DNA of 64,000 bases from Hyphomonadaceae bacterium. GTDB lineage: Bacteria; Pseudomonadota; Alphaproteobacteria; Caulobacterales; Aquidulcibacteraceae. This document shows positions 53,366 to 63,698 of the stretch, piece after piece; within the stretch, counting starts at the first letter, position 1, and each line of letters opens with the position of its first letter. The stretch is taken from assembly GCA_016791445.1 (NCBI GenBank), contig JAEUMP010000006.1, positions 124,001-188,000 of the forward strand. Reading direction: 5' to 3'. The translations under genes and the position numbers were made by a program. The notes below the pieces were generated by a model. That model was given only the letters and a program-made list of their open reading frames with translations. It was not told the origin of the DNA and did no database searches.

Positions 53366-54532
53366 TCACAATGCCTCGACACAGGTCGCGAACGCCCACT
53401 CGATCCACGGGACGAGCGCTTCGACATCGCTCTTCTCGATCGTGGCGCCGCACCAGATGCGCAGGCCCGGCGGCGCCGTGCGATAATTCGCGGCGTCCAC
53501 CGCTACGCCTTCCTTCTCGAGAAGATCGTTGAGCTTCTTCGCGAACGCGGCCTTGGCGTCCTCGTCGAGCGACGTTACGCGCGGATCGACGATGGCGAGG
53601 CACACGCCGGTGTTCGACCAGGTGCGCTCATCCTCCGCAAGCGGCGCGATCCACGGCGTCTTCTTCGCCCAGTCGTAGAGCACGTTCGCGTTCGCATCGG
53701 CGCGTGCATGCAGCGCCTTGAGGCCGCCGATTCTCTCGCCCCATTTCAGCGTGTCGAGATAATCTTCCGTGGCGAGCAGCGACGGCGTGTTGATCGTCGC
53801 GCCCTCGAAGAGCTCGGCGTCGAGCTTGCCCTTCTTCGTCATGCGGAAAATCTTCGGCAGCGGACGATCCGGCTCGTAGCTTTCCAGACGCGCCACGGCG
53901 CGCGGGGAAAGGATGATCATGCCGTGCGCGGCCTCGCCGCCCATCACCTTCTGCCAGGAATAGGTGACGACATCGCATTTCGACCAGTCGATCGGTTGCG
54001 CGAACGCCGCCGAGGTGCAGTCGTTGATGGTGATGCCTTCGCGGTCGGCGGCGATCCAGTCGAAGTCCGGGATTTTCGCGCCGGCGGTCGTGCCGTTCTG
54101 CGTGAAGATGATGTCGGCGTTCTTCCGCGCTTTCGAGAGATCGGGCAGCGCGCCATAGGGACGGCCCACATGCAGCGCGGCGTCGAGCTTCAGCGCCTTC
54201 GCGTCCGTCACCCATTCTTCGCCGAAGCTTTCCCATGCGAAGACGTCGACCGGCCGCTCGCCCAGCATCGACCACATGGCCATTTCCACCGCGCCGGTAT
54301 CGGAAGCCGGCACGATGGCGATTTTGAAGTCCGCCGGGACTTCGAGCAGCGCGCGCGTGCGGTCGATCGCTTCCTTGAGCTTGGCTTTCCCCGCCTTCGA
54401 GCGGTGCGAACGGCCGAGCGCGGCGCCTTCCAGAGCGCTCAGCGTCCAGCCGGGGCGTTTTTTGGTGGGGCCCGAAGAAAAACGGGGATCAGCCGGTTTC
54501 GCCGCCGGCTTCGGCGGAGCATTGCTCGTCAT
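53366..54532 (-). CDS. serC: Phosphoserine aminotransferase, long alphaproteobacterial type
   Basis: A 388-residue PLP enzyme making phosphoserine from 3-phosphohydroxypyruvate and Glu. The PLP lysine is in YSWQKVMGGEAAHGM, which differs from E. coli (QKN) and is typical of the SerC_long group. Other blocks: RFSSGPTKKRPGWTLSALEG, SDTGAVEMAMWSML, FTQNGTTAGAK. ATG 54532 follows GAGG at 10 nt; the preceding in-frame TTG is not needed. Product feeds serB; with serA it forms the serine pathway although an acetyltransferase gene intervenes. Confidence 0.96.
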   Translation of the reverse strand: MTSNAPPKPAAKPADPRFSSGPTKKRPGWTLSALEGAALGRSHRSKAGKAKLKEAIDRTRALLEVPADFKIAIVPASDTGAVEMAMWSMLGERPVDVFAWESFGEEWVTDAKALKLDAALHVGRPYGALPDLSKARKNADIIFTQNGTTAGAKIPDFDWIAADREGITINDCTSAAFAQPIDWSKCDVVTYSWQKVMGGEAAHGMIILSPRAVARLESYEPDRPLPKIFRMTKKGKLDAELFEGATINTPSLLATEDYLDTLKWGERIGGLKALHARADANANVLYDWAKKTPWIAPLAEDERTWSNTGVCLAIVDPRVTSLDEDAKAAFAKKLNDLLEKEGVAVDAANYRTAPPGLRIWCGATIEKSDVEALVPWIEWAFATCVEAL

Positions 54533-54538
54533 CAATAA

Positions 54539-54575
54539 CCATCCTCACAGATGGACGTCCGCCGGTGGGAGCGGA
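54539..54575 (-). promoter_or_regulatory. Candidate structured serC leader
   Basis: Two hairpins lie just upstream of serC. GCGGA/TCCGC pairs 54571-54575 with 54558-54562, and CCATC/GATGG pairs 54550-54554 with 54539-54543. The second hides part of the serC ribosome-binding site (GAGG at 54543-54546). A serC leader motif is known in alphaproteobacteria; I cannot confirm that this is it. Confidence 0.3.
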
Positions 54576-54715
54576 TGGCCCGCAGCGTGTGTGACTGCGC
54601 CGCGCCTTCCGGTCAAACGAAATTGCTGCGTTGCGTCATTCAGCGCGCGCATTGCGAGCGCCGCCGAGTGTGGCCAGTGTGAGTTCAACAAGGCACGCGA
54701 AGCACGCGCGCACCT

Positions 54716-54868
54716 CCCTTCTCCCCCGCGAGGGGGAGAAGGTGTCGTCGAAGACGACGGATGAGGGGGCGGGTTTCAGGATGAAGTCGGGCGCCGGAGG
54801 CAATCTCCACCTCGCCCCCTCATCCGACCGCTTCGCGGCCACCTTCTCCCCCTCGCGGGGGAGAAGGG
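54716..54868. repeat. Palindromic repeat family, copy 7
   Basis: A diverged copy: arms CCCTTCTCCCCCGCGAGGGG and CCTTCTCCCCCTCGCGGGGG with a GATGAGGGGGCG...CGCCCCCTCATCC core. It occupies the 364-bp region between the divergent serC and DMT genes. Besides it, 54576-54715 shows no gene. Confidence 0.88.
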
Positions 54869-54896
54869 AGAGTCTGAGTATTGGGGGAGAATATCC

Positions 54897-55817
54897 GTGC
54901 AGGCCGTCAGCGCATCCAGCTGGATGCTCTTCTTCCTGTGCGTGGCGCTCTGGGGCTCCGCCTATGCGGGCGTGCATGTGGCGCTTGAAGGCGGCGCGCC
55001 GCCGTGGACGATCGTGGCCGGGCGGCTCTGGATCGCGGCGGGAATCCTCAATGCGCTGCTCTGGATGCGTCGCCGGCAAGGCAAGGAGCCGCCGCCGACC
55101 AGGGGCGTGACGGTGAAACTGGCCTTCCTCGGCCTGCTCGGCGCATCGGCGCCGTTCGCGCTGCTTTCCTACGCGCAGCAGACCATCAGCTCGGGACTCG
55201 CGGGCATCCTCGCCGCGCTGACGCCGCTGCTCGTCGGCGTGGCGGCACCACTCGTCGCGCCGGACGAGCGCGTCACGACCAATCGCATCGTCGGCCTCCT
55301 GCTCGGGTTCGCGGGCGTCGTGGTTCTTACCGGCGCCGATGCGCTCAAGGGACTGGGCGGCGGCGCCATCATCGGTCAGCTCGCGGCGGCGGGCGCGGCC
55401 ATCGCGTATGCGATCAACACGCTCGTCGCACGTTCGGGCAAACCTATCCCGGCGCTGGAAGCGGCGGCGGGCTGGATCTTCTTCGGCGCGCTGTGGTCGA
55501 CACCCATGGCGCTCCTCACCTTCGGCGATGCGCAGATCGACATGAGCGCCGTGACGATGATCACCCTACTCGGCATCGGCCCGACCGCCATCGCAAGCAT
55601 CGCCTACTTCCACCTGCTCAACACCGCCGGCCCGAGCTTCGTGACGCAGACAAATTACGTGCTGCCGCTCTGGGCCGTGGCGCTCGGCGCGGTCGCCTTC
55701 GGCGAAGTGCTGCACTGGAACGCCGCGCTCGCGCTGTTGCTGATCGGGTTGGGGCTGATGACGACGCAGGGCCTGTGGCGCACGTTGCTCATGCGCTTCG
55801 CGGCGATGCGATCGTGA
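54897..55817 (+). CDS. EamA/DMT-family transporter
   Basis: A 306-residue inner-membrane exporter of the drug/metabolite family with ten segments in two EamA repeats: MLFFLCVALWGSAYAGVHVA and IGQLAAAGAAIAYAINTLVA start each half; LGASAPFALLSYAQQTISSG and YFHLLNTAGPSFVTQTNY are the matching later parts. GTG 54897 with GGGGAGA 6 nt upstream. Amino acid or metabolite efflux is typical; the neighbouring serine genes are not evidence of substrate. Confidence 0.92.
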   Translation: MQAVSASSWMLFFLCVALWGSAYAGVHVALEGGAPPWTIVAGRLWIAAGILNALLWMRRRQGKEPPPTRGVTVKLAFLGLLGASAPFALLSYAQQTISSGLAGILAALTPLLVGVAAPLVAPDERVTTNRIVGLLLGFAGVVVLTGADALKGLGGGAIIGQLAAAGAAIAYAINTLVARSGKPIPALEAAAGWIFFGALWSTPMALLTFGDAQIDMSAVTMITLLGIGPTAIASIAYFHLLNTAGPSFVTQTNYVLPLWAVALGAVAFGEVLHWNAALALLLIGLGLMTTQGLWRTLLMRFAAMRS

Positions 55818-55868
55818 CCTTTGCTTTCCCCTGAGGGAAAGAATGGAAATGCGCCCAAGAGAGCGTGA

Positions 55869-56885
55869 TCAGCCGCTGACGGCGGACTTCATCTCGGCCT
55901 GATCGTTCGCGGGATCCGCGTCGAACAGCTGCGGCTGCGCGTCGTCGTAGCCGACGGTCTCCGCACCAAGCGCTGCGGCGGTTTGAGTCGTCGGACGCGA
56001 TGCAGGAATCACCGGGGCGACGGGCGTGTTCGCATCGGTTGCGGGGCGCATGCGCGCGGGCGTGCCGCCGAAGCGTTCGATCGAGGGATCGAGTTCGCCG
56101 CGCAGATAGACCGCGATGCGGCCCAGAAGGCGCGAACTGGACAGGGTCTGCAGGCCGCGCACCGTGCCGGTGCGCTTCGACGCCTGGAAGCCCGTGACGC
56201 TGTCGCGGTCGAGGCGGTCGCACCAGTAGGGCGTGAGATCGGCGAAGGACGAGCCCGTCACCGGGTCTTCCGCGAGGCCGACGCCCGGCGCGAAGAAGCG
56301 CATCACGAAGTCATAGGGCTTGCCCTCGTCGGCCATCGCGGTGACCGCAAGGCAGCCCACGCGCGGGCCGCGCACGAGTTTCTCGATGGCCTTGAGATCG
56401 GGCTTCAGGCCGCGCACGGCGGCTTCGCTGTCGAGCACGACGTTGGCGTATTCGCCGACGAAGCCGTCGATCACCCGCACATTGCCGAGGCCGGTGACGA
56501 GTTCGGCGGGCGGCGTCCACGGCTGGCGCACGCGGCGCGGCAGATCGAGGGTGAACCCTTCCGGCGTCGCGCGCACGACGAGGGGGCCCGCCTGCGTGTC
56601 GAACACGACCACTTCCAGATCGCGCTCGATTTCCGTCAGCAGCACGCCGCCGGCGGCGAGCGTGGCGTGACCGCACAGCGGCACTTCGGTGATCGGCGTG
56701 AACCAGCGGAGCTGGTAGTTGCCCTTCAGGCCGGTCGGCACGAAGAAGGCGGTCTCGGAGCAGCGGTTTTCCGCCGCGATCGCCTGCAGCACCTCATCGG
56801 CCAGCCAGGCCGTCAACGGCACCACGGCGGCGGTGTTCCCGGCGAACACCTTGTCGGTGAAGGCGTCGACGAACCAGATGCGCAT
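55869..56885 (-). CDS. PhzF-family isomerase-like protein with C-terminal extension
   Basis: A 338-residue PhzF/DAP-epimerase-fold protein. VDAFTDKVFAGNTAAVVPL, RCSETAFFVP (catalytic Glu), TEVPLCGHATLAAGG and FFAPGVGLAEDPVTGSSFAD are conserved. The first 275 residues make the complete fold; about 60 Pro/Ala/Thr-rich residues follow (ASRPTTQTAAALGAETVGYD), which is unusual. ATG 56885 begins just before the first strand; a TTG-starting extension is not needed. Substrate unknown. Convergent with the DMT gene. Confidence 0.88.
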   Translation of the reverse strand: MRIWFVDAFTDKVFAGNTAAVVPLTAWLADEVLQAIAAENRCSETAFFVPTGLKGNYQLRWFTPITEVPLCGHATLAAGGVLLTEIERDLEVVVFDTQAGPLVVRATPEGFTLDLPRRVRQPWTPPAELVTGLGNVRVIDGFVGEYANVVLDSEAAVRGLKPDLKAIEKLVRGPRVGCLAVTAMADEGKPYDFVMRFFAPGVGLAEDPVTGSSFADLTPYWCDRLDRDSVTGFQASKRTGTVRGLQTLSSSRLLGRIAVYLRGELDPSIERFGGTPARMRPATDANTPVAPVIPASRPTTQTAAALGAETVGYDDAQPQLFDADPANDQAEMKSAVSG

Positions 56886-56987
56886 GAGCCAGGACCCCGA
56901 AGTGGCGAGCAAGGGCGCGCGAACCGCGCCGCAGCGGATTTTGATACCAACCTGTAAATAGGACGGAAACTTCCCCGCGCGCGAGGC

Positions 56988-57788
56988 CTAACCCCTCTCG
57001 CGGGTAGTCCAGCCATGATCGAGCGGGCCGTGCCCGGCCCCGAAACCCGGCGCACGCCGGATCGCCTCGAGCAGATATTCCCGCGCCAGGCGAACGGACT
57101 CCTCGATGACTTCGCCCTGCGCGAGCTTCGCGGCAATGGCGGAGGCGAGCGTGCAGCCTGTGCCGTGCGTCGCGCGCGTCTCGATGCGGTGCGCTTCGAA
57201 GACCATGACGCCATCCGCCGTCGCCAGCACGTCACGGACCATCGGGCCATCGACATGGCCGCCCTTCACCAGTGCAGCCGCCGCACCGAGCGCGAGCAGC
57301 TTTTCGGCGGCGCGTTTCTGGCCATCGAGATCGCTCACTGTGAGGCCTGTGAGCGCTTCCGCTTCCGGGGCATTGGGCGTCACCAGCGCCGCGCGCGGCA
57401 GCATAAGCGACCGCACCGTCTCCTGCGCGCGCGCTTCGAGCAGCGGGTGCCCGCCCTTGGCGATCATCACCGGATCGACGACGAGCGCGACGCCCGTCGC
57501 ATAGGCGTCGATGGCTTCGGCGACGGTCTCGACCGTCTCCACCGTCGCCAGCATGCCCGTCTTCAGCGCGTCGGCGCCGATATCTTCCATGACCACGCGG
57601 ATCTGGTCGCGCACGATGTCGAGCGGGATCGGATGCACGCCAAACACGCCGAGCGTGTTCTGCACGGTGATCGCCGTCACCGCCGTCGCCGCATAGCCTC
57701 CCAGCGCCGTCACCGCCTTGATGTCGGCCTGTATCCCCGCCCCGCCGCCGGAGTCGGAGCCCGCGATGATGAGGACGCGACCTTTCAT
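56988..57788 (-). CDS. thiD: Hydroxymethylpyrimidine/phosphomethylpyrimidine kinase
   Basis: A 266-residue ThiD, phosphorylating HMP and HMP-P in thiamin synthesis. IAGSDSGGGAGIQADIKAVT, ALKTGMLAT, VALVVDPVMIAKGG, and THGTGCTLASAIAAKLAQG are the ribokinase-like family hallmarks. ATG 57788 overlaps the folP stop (ATGA), so translation is coupled; residues before it are a short unsupported extension. No other thi genes are in the window. Confidence 0.95.
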   Translation of the reverse strand: MKGRVLIIAGSDSGGGAGIQADIKAVTALGGYAATAVTAITVQNTLGVFGVHPIPLDIVRDQIRVVMEDIGADALKTGMLATVETVETVAEAIDAYATGVALVVDPVMIAKGGHPLLEARAQETVRSLMLPRAALVTPNAPEAEALTGLTVSDLDGQKRAAEKLLALGAAAALVKGGHVDGPMVRDVLATADGVMVFEAHRIETRATHGTGCTLASAIAAKLAQGEVIEESVRLAREYLLEAIRRAPGFGAGHGPLDHGWTTRERG

Positions 57789-58615
57789 GCCGCCCCCTCT
57801 TCCATCGCCCGCCACACGCGCATCGCCTGCACCGTCTCGCGCACGTCGTGCACGCGCAGCATGTCAGCGCCGAGAGAGACGGCGCGGATCGCCGCCGCGA
57901 GCGAGCCGCCGAGGCGCTCGCGTGCGTCCGTTGCAGCGGGATCGATCCGGCCGATGAAGCTCTTGCGCGAGGCGCCGTAGAGCAGCTTGAATCCCGTCTC
58001 TTCCTTTAACGCGCCGACAGCGCGGGTGAGCGCGAGATTGTGTGCCAGCGTCTTGCCGAAGCCGATGCCCGGATCGATCCAGATCTTCTCCGCCGCAATG
58101 CCAGCCTGCATCGCCGCATGCGCCCGCGCGCGCAGGAACGCCATGACATCCGCGACGACGTCGTCGTACTTCGGATTGGCCTGCATGGTGCGCGGCTCGC
58201 CCTGCATGTGCATCAGCACCACGTCGCAACCCATGTCGGCTGCGAGTTCGAGGGCGGTCTCCTCCCGCAGGGCGTTCACGTCGTTCCAGATCGTGGCGCC
58301 CGCATCCATCGCCTCGCGTGCAACGGCAGGCTTCATCGTGTCGATGGAGATCGTCACACCTGATCTCCGACGGATGCCCTCGATCACCGGAAGCACCCGC
58401 GCAATCTCCTCCGCGACGGGGACAGGCGCTGCGCCGGGTCGCGTGGACTCGCCGCCGACATCGATCACGTCCGCGCCCTCGGACTCCATGCGCAGCGCCG
58501 CATCGACCGCCGCACGCACATCCGCGTGACGCCCACCGTCCGAAAAGGAATCCGGCGTCACGTTGAGAATGCCCATGATCCACGGGCCGCGTTCGATCTT
58601 CGGCGGCGCGATCAC
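57785..58615 (-). CDS. folP: Dihydropteroate synthase
   Basis: A 276-residue DHPS joining pABA and hydroxymethyldihydropterin pyrophosphate. IMGILNVTPDSFSDGG, DVIDVGGESTRPGA, TISIDTMKPAVAREAMDAGA, VVLMHMQGEPRTMQ, and KLLYGASRKSFIGRI are all standard. The start is a GTG that overlaps the stop of the VOC gene (GTGA). It sits in VOC-folP-thiD; the usual glmM neighbour is absent. Confidence 0.96.
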   Translation of the reverse strand: MIAPPKIERGPWIMGILNVTPDSFSDGGRHADVRAAVDAALRMESEGADVIDVGGESTRPGAAPVPVAEEIARVLPVIEGIRRRSGVTISIDTMKPAVAREAMDAGATIWNDVNALREETALELAADMGCDVVLMHMQGEPRTMQANPKYDDVVADVMAFLRARAHAAMQAGIAAEKIWIDPGIGFGKTLAHNLALTRAVGALKEETGFKLLYGASRKSFIGRIDPAATDARERLGGSLAAAIRAVSLGADMLRVHDVRETVQAMRVWRAMEEGAA

Positions 58616-58992
58616 TTCAGGTGCTGCACGAACGAAAGCACGTTGAAATCGGGATCCTTGAACCAGGCGACTTTCGCGCCACCGTCGGGGCTGTCCCAGA
58701 CGCCGCGCGCATCCTGCTGCAGGAAACCATAGCGCTCCATGGTCACGCCCTTGGCGACGATGGCGTCGATTTCGGCCTCGATGTCCGTGACACGGAAGCC
58801 CATGATCGCGAAGGCGGTCGGGATCAGCGCAGGTACTTTGGACAGGCGCAATTCCACGCCGTCGACGTCGAACACGTAGGCGAACTGGTTCTCATCGCGC
58901 AGCTTCAGCCCCAGTGTGTCGCGATAAAAGTCGCGCGCCGCATCACCACGCATCGTGCCCACCATGGCGATAAGTTTCGCGTCGCCGATCAT
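58612..58992 (-). CDS. VOC-superfamily (glyoxalase-like) protein
   Basis: A 126-residue single VOC domain: IAMVGTMRGDAARDFYRDTL, YVFDVDGVELRLSKVPAL, RYGFLQQDARGVWDSPDG and AWFKDPDFNVLSFVQ. The pattern resembles glyoxalase/bleomycin-resistance proteins. Metal-ligand residues are not clear. It is first in the coupled group with folP and thiD. Confidence 0.85.
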   Translation of the reverse strand: MIGDAKLIAMVGTMRGDAARDFYRDTLGLKLRDENQFAYVFDVDGVELRLSKVPALIPTAFAIMGFRVTDIEAEIDAIVAKGVTMERYGFLQQDARGVWDSPDGGAKVAWFKDPDFNVLSFVQHLK

Positions 58993-59048
58993 CCTGCCCT
59001 CCCTGCCTGCGCTTTGCCGCGTGCGCCGCGGCGCGCTACGACCGCCCG

Positions 59049-59675
59049 ATGACCTATAAACTCTATGCCTCGCCCGGCTGCGGGTCCATGCTTGTGGAGG
59101 CCGCCTTTGCGAAGGCGGCGATGCCGCTCGAGATCGTCGACATCGACTGGGAGGAGACCGGCTGGGGGAGTGAAGCGCTGAAAACGCTCAATCCGCTCGG
59201 GCAGGTGCCGGTGCTCGTGCTGCCGGACGGCGCGGTGATGACGGAGAGCGCCGCGATCCTGATGCACCTCACGGAGATCGCGCCGCATGCGGACCTCGCG
59301 CCGCCGCCCGGCGATCCGTCGCGCCCGCACTTCCTGCGCTGGCTGCAGTTTCTCGTCGGCGCCGTCTATCCGACCTTCACCTATGGCGACCGGCCCGAAC
59401 GCTGGCTGCCCGGACATGAGAGCGCGGGCGAAGCGCTGACCCACGCCAACATCGAACACCGCAAATCGCTCTACCGGCACATGGAGGCGCACGCCGCCGC
59501 GCCGTATTTCCTCGGCGCGCCGATGAGCCTGATCGACATCTATCTCTGGGCGATGAACCACTGGCGGCCGCGCCGGGAATGGTTCGCCCGGGAAACGCCG
59601 AAGCTGCACGCGATCGCGGAGGCGATGCGGCGCGAAGCGTGGATCGCAAGCGTGGCGCAACGGAACGGGCTGTAA
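59049..59675 (+). CDS. Glutathione S-transferase family protein
   Basis: A 208-residue GST. The thioredoxin-like N-terminal domain (KLYASPGCGSMLVEAAFAKA, NPLGQVPVLVLPDG, MTESAAILMHLTE) includes the cis-Pro VPVL motif; the helical C-terminal domain has PMSLIDIYLWAMNHW. A Cys-containing PGCGS near the start suits a Beta/Omega-like class. ATG 59049 has no clear ribosome-binding site. It is divergent from VOC-folP-thiD, 56 bp apart. Confidence 0.9.
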   Translation: MTYKLYASPGCGSMLVEAAFAKAAMPLEIVDIDWEETGWGSEALKTLNPLGQVPVLVLPDGAVMTESAAILMHLTEIAPHADLAPPPGDPSRPHFLRWLQFLVGAVYPTFTYGDRPERWLPGHESAGEALTHANIEHRKSLYRHMEAHAAAPYFLGAPMSLIDIYLWAMNHWRPRREWFARETPKLHAIAEAMRREAWIASVAQRNGL

Positions 59676-59681
59676 ATTGAA

Positions 59682-59831
59682 CCCTCTCCCGCCTGCGGGA
59701 GAGGGACAGCTTGAGCAGGGCGAAAGCAGGGTGAGGGTCCGGTCCATCAGAACGAGACTCGTTCTGCGCCACCGCGCCCTCACCCAGATCGCTTCGCGAT
59801 CATCCCTCTCCCGCTCAGGCGCGGGAGAGGG
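59682..59831. repeat. Palindromic repeat family, copy 8
   Basis: Arms CCCTCTCCCGCCTGCGGGAGAGGG and CCCTCTCCCGCTCAGGCGCGGG bracket GCAGGGTGAGGGTCCGGTCC, AGAACGAGACTCGTTCTGC and GCCCTCACCCAGATCGCTTC. Between the convergent GST and ftsH genes. It may terminate both. Confidence 0.92.
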
Positions 59832-59842
59832 TGGAGACAGCG

Positions 59843-61774
<1,932 letters not shown>

Positions 61775-61906
61775 CGGGCTTGGGCCTCATGACCCCCGCC
61801 GGAAGGCCGGGGTGCTCTTCGTCATACAAGATAGGCGCCCGGAGGCCCCTGTGAACACCGCACCCTAACAAAGGCTGCTCAAGGGCGCGTGAAAGAAGAT
61901 GAATAA

Positions 61907-63175
61907 TCACCGGAAAGGCAGCGAAATCCCGCGCCAGAGCAGGTGCGACATCCGCGCGTCGATCAGCCAACGGGCCGTGACCGCCTCGCCCGGCTCCTGG
62001 GGAGAGCCGTCCCTCAGGAACACCGGCGCGGTGGATCGTCCGTCCGGCGCGCGCGCTGCGGTCCATCCGGGGGCGTGGGCGGTGAGTTCGAGCCGCCGGT
62101 CCCACACAACCGGCTCCCCCGGCGCCAGCGTCAGCGCCGGATGCGGCTTGCCGCCGCCACGCCGGCCGTGAACCCCGCCGGGGTCGCGGCTGACGAAGAT
62201 CTGTTCCCCCTTCCGGACGAAGATCGCACCGCCGAGCGCGGTGTGGCCGTCCTGCCGGAGCCGCCGCAGGAGACCTGCCCCCGCTTCCTCCGGAATGTCC
62301 CGGGTGCGGGCGCCCACGGCCACGGCCAGCGCCGCGAGGGCGATGGGACCGCCCTTGTGGTCGAGCAACGGCGCATGGACGACCGCGTCGGAGCCCTCCA
62401 GCCGCACGAAGAGACCGGCGGCGAGACGGGCCTCCCCGTGCAAGGTCATGCCGAGCCGCGTCGACGCGAGCGCCTGCTCAATAAGCCCTTCCGTCTCGGC
62501 GCTGTCGCGCAGTTCGCGGCGCGCCCGGACACGCGCATAGCGCAGCATCTCGTTGGACGGATCCTCGATCCAGTGCAGGCCTTCGCGGCGCAGGTGATCG
62601 CGCAGCGCCTCCCGCGAGACGGACAGCAACGGCCGCGCGATCCGAAGATCGCGCCCCTCCGGCCAGACCGGCGACGGCGAGAGCGGCGACATGGCGGCCA
62701 GACCGAAGGAACCGCTGCCCGCCTGACGCCGGATCAGCACGGTTTCCGCCTGATCGTCCCGCGTGTGGCCGAGATAGAGAACCGATGCGCCGCGCGCGCG
62801 CGCAAGGTTTGCGAGCGCCGCGTGCCGCGCAATGCGCGCGGCTTCCTGGGAGCGCCGTTCGCCGTGCGGCCAGTCGAGCCGCAGGACGACCGGTTCCGCG
62901 CCGAGGCCGTGCGCGATGTCTGCGGCGGCGACGGCTTCAGCCGCGGACTCCGGACGCAGCGCATGGTCGACGATCGCCGCAATGCGGAGACGGTCCGGCG
63001 CGACGACGCCCATGAGGTGCAGCAGCGCGACTGAATCCCCGCCCCCCGAGACGCCGACCAGCAGCGGTCCCGACGCCCTCAGCGACAGCCGCAGCGTCGG
63101 CGCCGCCTTAGCGACGAGGCTGTCCGGCAGGTGCGCGGGGAGCCGTACCGGGGCGGGAAGCGAGGAAAGCGGCAT
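61907..63175 (-). CDS. tilS: tRNA(Ile)-lysidine synthase
   Basis: A 422-residue TilS that modifies the CAU-anticodon tRNA-Ile with lysidine. The P-loop SGGGDSVALLHL begins at residue 43, and further blocks include VDHALRPESAAEA, LYLGHTRDDQAETVLIR and IEDPSNEMLRYARVRARREL. The C-terminal tRNA-binding domain is complete. The ATG at 63175 makes it overlap ybjN by 68 nt with a weak ribosome-binding site, so the real start may be at a later non-ATG codon. It precedes ftsH as usual. Confidence 0.93.
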   Translation of the reverse strand: MPLSSLPAPVRLPAHLPDSLVAKAAPTLRLSLRASGPLLVGVSGGGDSVALLHLMGVVAPDRLRIAAIVDHALRPESAAEAVAAADIAHGLGAEPVVLRLDWPHGERRSQEAARIARHAALANLARARGASVLYLGHTRDDQAETVLIRRQAGSGSFGLAAMSPLSPSPVWPEGRDLRIARPLLSVSREALRDHLRREGLHWIEDPSNEMLRYARVRARRELRDSAETEGLIEQALASTRLGMTLHGEARLAAGLFVRLEGSDAVVHAPLLDHKGGPIALAALAVAVGARTRDIPEEAGAGLLRRLRQDGHTALGGAIFVRKGEQIFVSRDPGGVHGRRGGGKPHPALTLAPGEPVVWDRRLELTAHAPGWTAARAPDGRSTAPVFLRDGSPQEPGEAVTARWLIDARMSHLLWRGISLPFR

Positions 63176-63671
63176 AGGTCTCGAGCGCGGCGCCCCACGT
63201 CTCCAGGTGCAGCCTGAGGCTCTCCGGAGAAAGCCCGCCTTCCAGGCTTATGTCCATCTGCAACGCCGGATCGCCGCTCTGCACCAGGAACGCGCGCGCG
63301 AAACGCGTGCGGTTGTTCCAGCCGTTGATGCGCTCGAGCGGCATGCGCTGGCCGCCGGTGAATCCGGCGTAGAGTTCGATGTCGGCGCACCGCTCGCCCG
63401 CCGGGTTGCAGGCGCCGAGGAACGCCTGGAACGGGATGTCGCCGGCGCGCCCGACCACGGTCGTCTCGCGCCCCTCGACCTTCACTTCACCCGCGAGGTC
63501 CGCGCTGCGGAGTGCAGCCGCGAGCCCGTTCGCGTCGATCGCGGTGATGAGAGTCGATGCGACCGGACGCTGCGGGGCGGCGGGACGGCCCACGGGCTGG
63601 TCGGTCACGACCTGCGCCGATACGGGCGACGCAAACAGGATAATGACGGCGGCGAGCGCGGCGAGGCGCAT
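63108..63671 (-). CDS. Exported YbjN-domain protein
   Basis: A 187-residue protein with a signal peptide (RLAALAAVIILFASPVSAQ) and a YbjN-like domain (LAAALRSADLAGEVKVEGRE, MPLERINGWNNRTRFARAFL, LQMDISLEGGLSPESLRLHL), ending in a Pro/Arg tail. The NGWN and DISLEGG blocks are typical of YbjN-domain proteins. ATG 63671 has GGAG at 6 nt. It lies between cpoB and tilS and overlaps tilS by 68 nt. A periplasmic role, possibly chaperone-like, is speculative. Confidence 0.85.
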   Translation of the reverse strand: MRLAALAAVIILFASPVSAQVVTDQPVGRPAAPQRPVASTLITAIDANGLAAALRSADLAGEVKVEGRETTVVGRAGDIPFQAFLGACNPAGERCADIELYAGFTGGQRMPLERINGWNNRTRFARAFLVQSGDPALQMDISLEGGLSPESLRLHLETWGAALETYAAFLASRPGTAPRAPAGQPRR

Positions 63672-63698
63672 GGGCGGCTCCCTGGACGTGCGCGCGGC

